Shown: piece by piece, positions 63,456 through 64,000 of the stretch
Layout: the number at the start of each line of letters is the position of its first letter
Position numbering within the stretch: the stretch's first letter is position 1
Source: Rhodalgimonas zhirmunskyi
Lineage (GTDB): Bacteria > Pseudomonadota > Alphaproteobacteria > Rhodobacterales > Rhodobacteraceae
Direction: 5' to 3'
Assembly (NCBI GenBank): GCA_030848925.1
Contig: JANFFA010000001.1
Location: forward strand, 124,001 to 188,000
DNA: 64,000 nucleotides
Notes under the pieces: model-generated
What the model saw: only the letters and a program-made list of their open reading frames with translations
Databases searched by the model: none
Told to the model about the DNA's origin: nothing
Position numbers and translations under genes: made by a program

Positions 63456-64000
63456 ATGCGCCGACACACGCCGACCTCCCGCCAGATCGCCCGCGATATC
63501 TCCTACGCCCATTCCGCCGAAACACGCGGTGGGCGTGCCTTGATCCGCCTGATGGAAAACGCGACCGGGCGGATCGGTCTTATCCGCCGTGCCCGTGGGT
63601 ATCAGGACGACTTAGCCCTTGGTCGGGATTTCTGGGACGTGATGGTTGAGCGGTATCGCTTGCGTCTGAACGTGGTTGGCGGCGCGTTGGAGAACATACC
63701 GCGCGATGGCCCGCTTATCCTGATCGCGAACCATCCTTACGGGATTCTTGATGGGTTGATGATGGGGTATATCCTGAGCCAGACGCGGAGCGATTTTCGG
63801 ATCATGGCGCATCGGGTGTTTGGCAGGGCCGAAGATCTGGATCGAGTGATCCTGCCAATCTCTTTTGACGAGACGAAAGAGGCGCTGGCGCTCAACATCG
63901 AAACCCGCAAAGAGGCTCTGCGGTATTTGGGGCAGGGTGGGGCGATCGGGATTTTTCCGGGCGGCACGGTCAGCACGGCGGTAACGCCGTTTTCGCGCCC
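63456..64000 (+). CDS. PlsC-type acyltransferase, cut by window end
   Basis: The first 181 codons of a 1-acylglycerol-3-phosphate acyltransferase-like protein are present. It has the acceptor/active-site motif NHPYGILD at residues 92-99 (an NHxxxxxD spacing rather than the usual His-x4-Asp being fully met as H93-D99) and the later GIFPGGTVS block corresponding to FPEGTxS. It should esterify lysophosphatidate or ornithine-lipid precursors. The gene continues past 64000, so the C-terminal part is missing. Confidence 0.85.
   Translation, partial: MRRHTPTSRQIARDISYAHSAETRGGRALIRLMENATGRIGLIRRARGYQDDLALGRDFWDVMVERYRLRLNVVGGALENIPRDGPLILIANHPYGILDGLMMGYILSQTRSDFRIMAHRVFGRAEDLDRVILPISFDETKEALALNIETRKEALRYLGQGGAIGIFPGGTVSTAVTPFSR

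Overview
The window is about 63-64% GC and is ordinary alphaproteobacterial chromosome, most likely from the roseobacter group of the Rhodobacteraceae. The basis is the gene families and order (pyrC-pyrE-dnaB-alr-mlaE-mlaF, radA-cvpA-purF, purL-bolA-grx4), the DUF1476/zeta-subunit gene, the RNase E with an acidic insertion in its S1 domain, and the form II CO-dehydrogenase-like cluster. I see no rRNA, tRNA, IS element, phage gene or CRISPR array. Placement is by family recognition; no search was run.

Layout. 1-9.6 kb (minus strand): 5'-truncated-by-window surE, an atypical SDR protein, a small GspC/PilP-like protein, purF, cvpA, radA, a membrane coiled-coil protein, pqiA-like, mlaF, mlaE and alr. 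9.9-11.1 kb (plus): a secreted 22-residue leucine-rich-repeat protein sitting between alr and dnaB. 11.2-15.9 kb (minus): dnaB, pyrE, pyrC and a protein with an alpha/beta-hydrolase-like elbow lacking the serine. 15.9-16.9 kb: a lower-GC patch with one small gene. 16.9-22.8 kb (minus): a tightly packed five-gene operon of three family-2 glycosyltransferase domains, one stand-alone sulfotransferase, one degenerate sulfotransferase domain fused to a glycosyltransferase, and an FkbM methyltransferase. 23.1-33.3 kb (mostly plus): MoxR ATPase, CoxE-type VWA protein, a split YeeE/YedE sulfur transporter, XdhC, a molybdopterin-binding protein and the three subunits of a form II CoxSLM-like molybdenum hydroxylase. 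33.3-37.4 kb: a methyltransferase, infC with a non-canonical AUA start, an Ala/Glu/Thr-repeat membrane-anchored protein, betaine-homocysteine methyltransferase and the ATP synthase zeta subunit. 37.7-41 kb: purC, purS, two uncharacterised genes and purQ. 41-46.2 kb: dctB-dctD, where DctD lacks the sigma-54 contact loop, then a Tat-exported type II sulfide:quinone oxidoreductase with a DUF5368 membrane protein. 46.2-52.1 kb: glycerophosphodiesterase, rne, a TusA-like protein and ccdA. 52.3-54.9 kb: an alpha/beta hydrolase overlapping a cytochrome P450. 54.9-58.5 kb (minus): grx4, a small membrane protein, bolA, a Cys-rich protein and purL. 58.9-64 kb: LysR regulator, divergent indolepyruvate ferredoxin oxidoreductase, and the start of a PlsC-type acyltransferase cut by the window end.

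How the genes work together. Five purine genes (purF, purC, purS, purQ, purL) and two pyrimidine genes (pyrC, pyrE) are spread through the window. The sulfur genes (YeeE pair, SQR/DUF5368, TusA-like) together suggest sulfide or thiosulfate handling; an ATTC-N8-GAAT palindrome lies in front of the SQR gene. MoxR, CoxE, XdhC and the molybdopterin-binding protein are the expected maturation set for the CoxSLM-like enzyme, whose active-site motif is AYRGAGR (form II), so CO oxidation should not be assumed. The most unusual items are the sulfotransferase/glycosyltransferase operon, the GAFTGA-less DctD, the AUA-start infC, DnaA boxes in front of dnaB, and a family of dispersed intergenic repeats.
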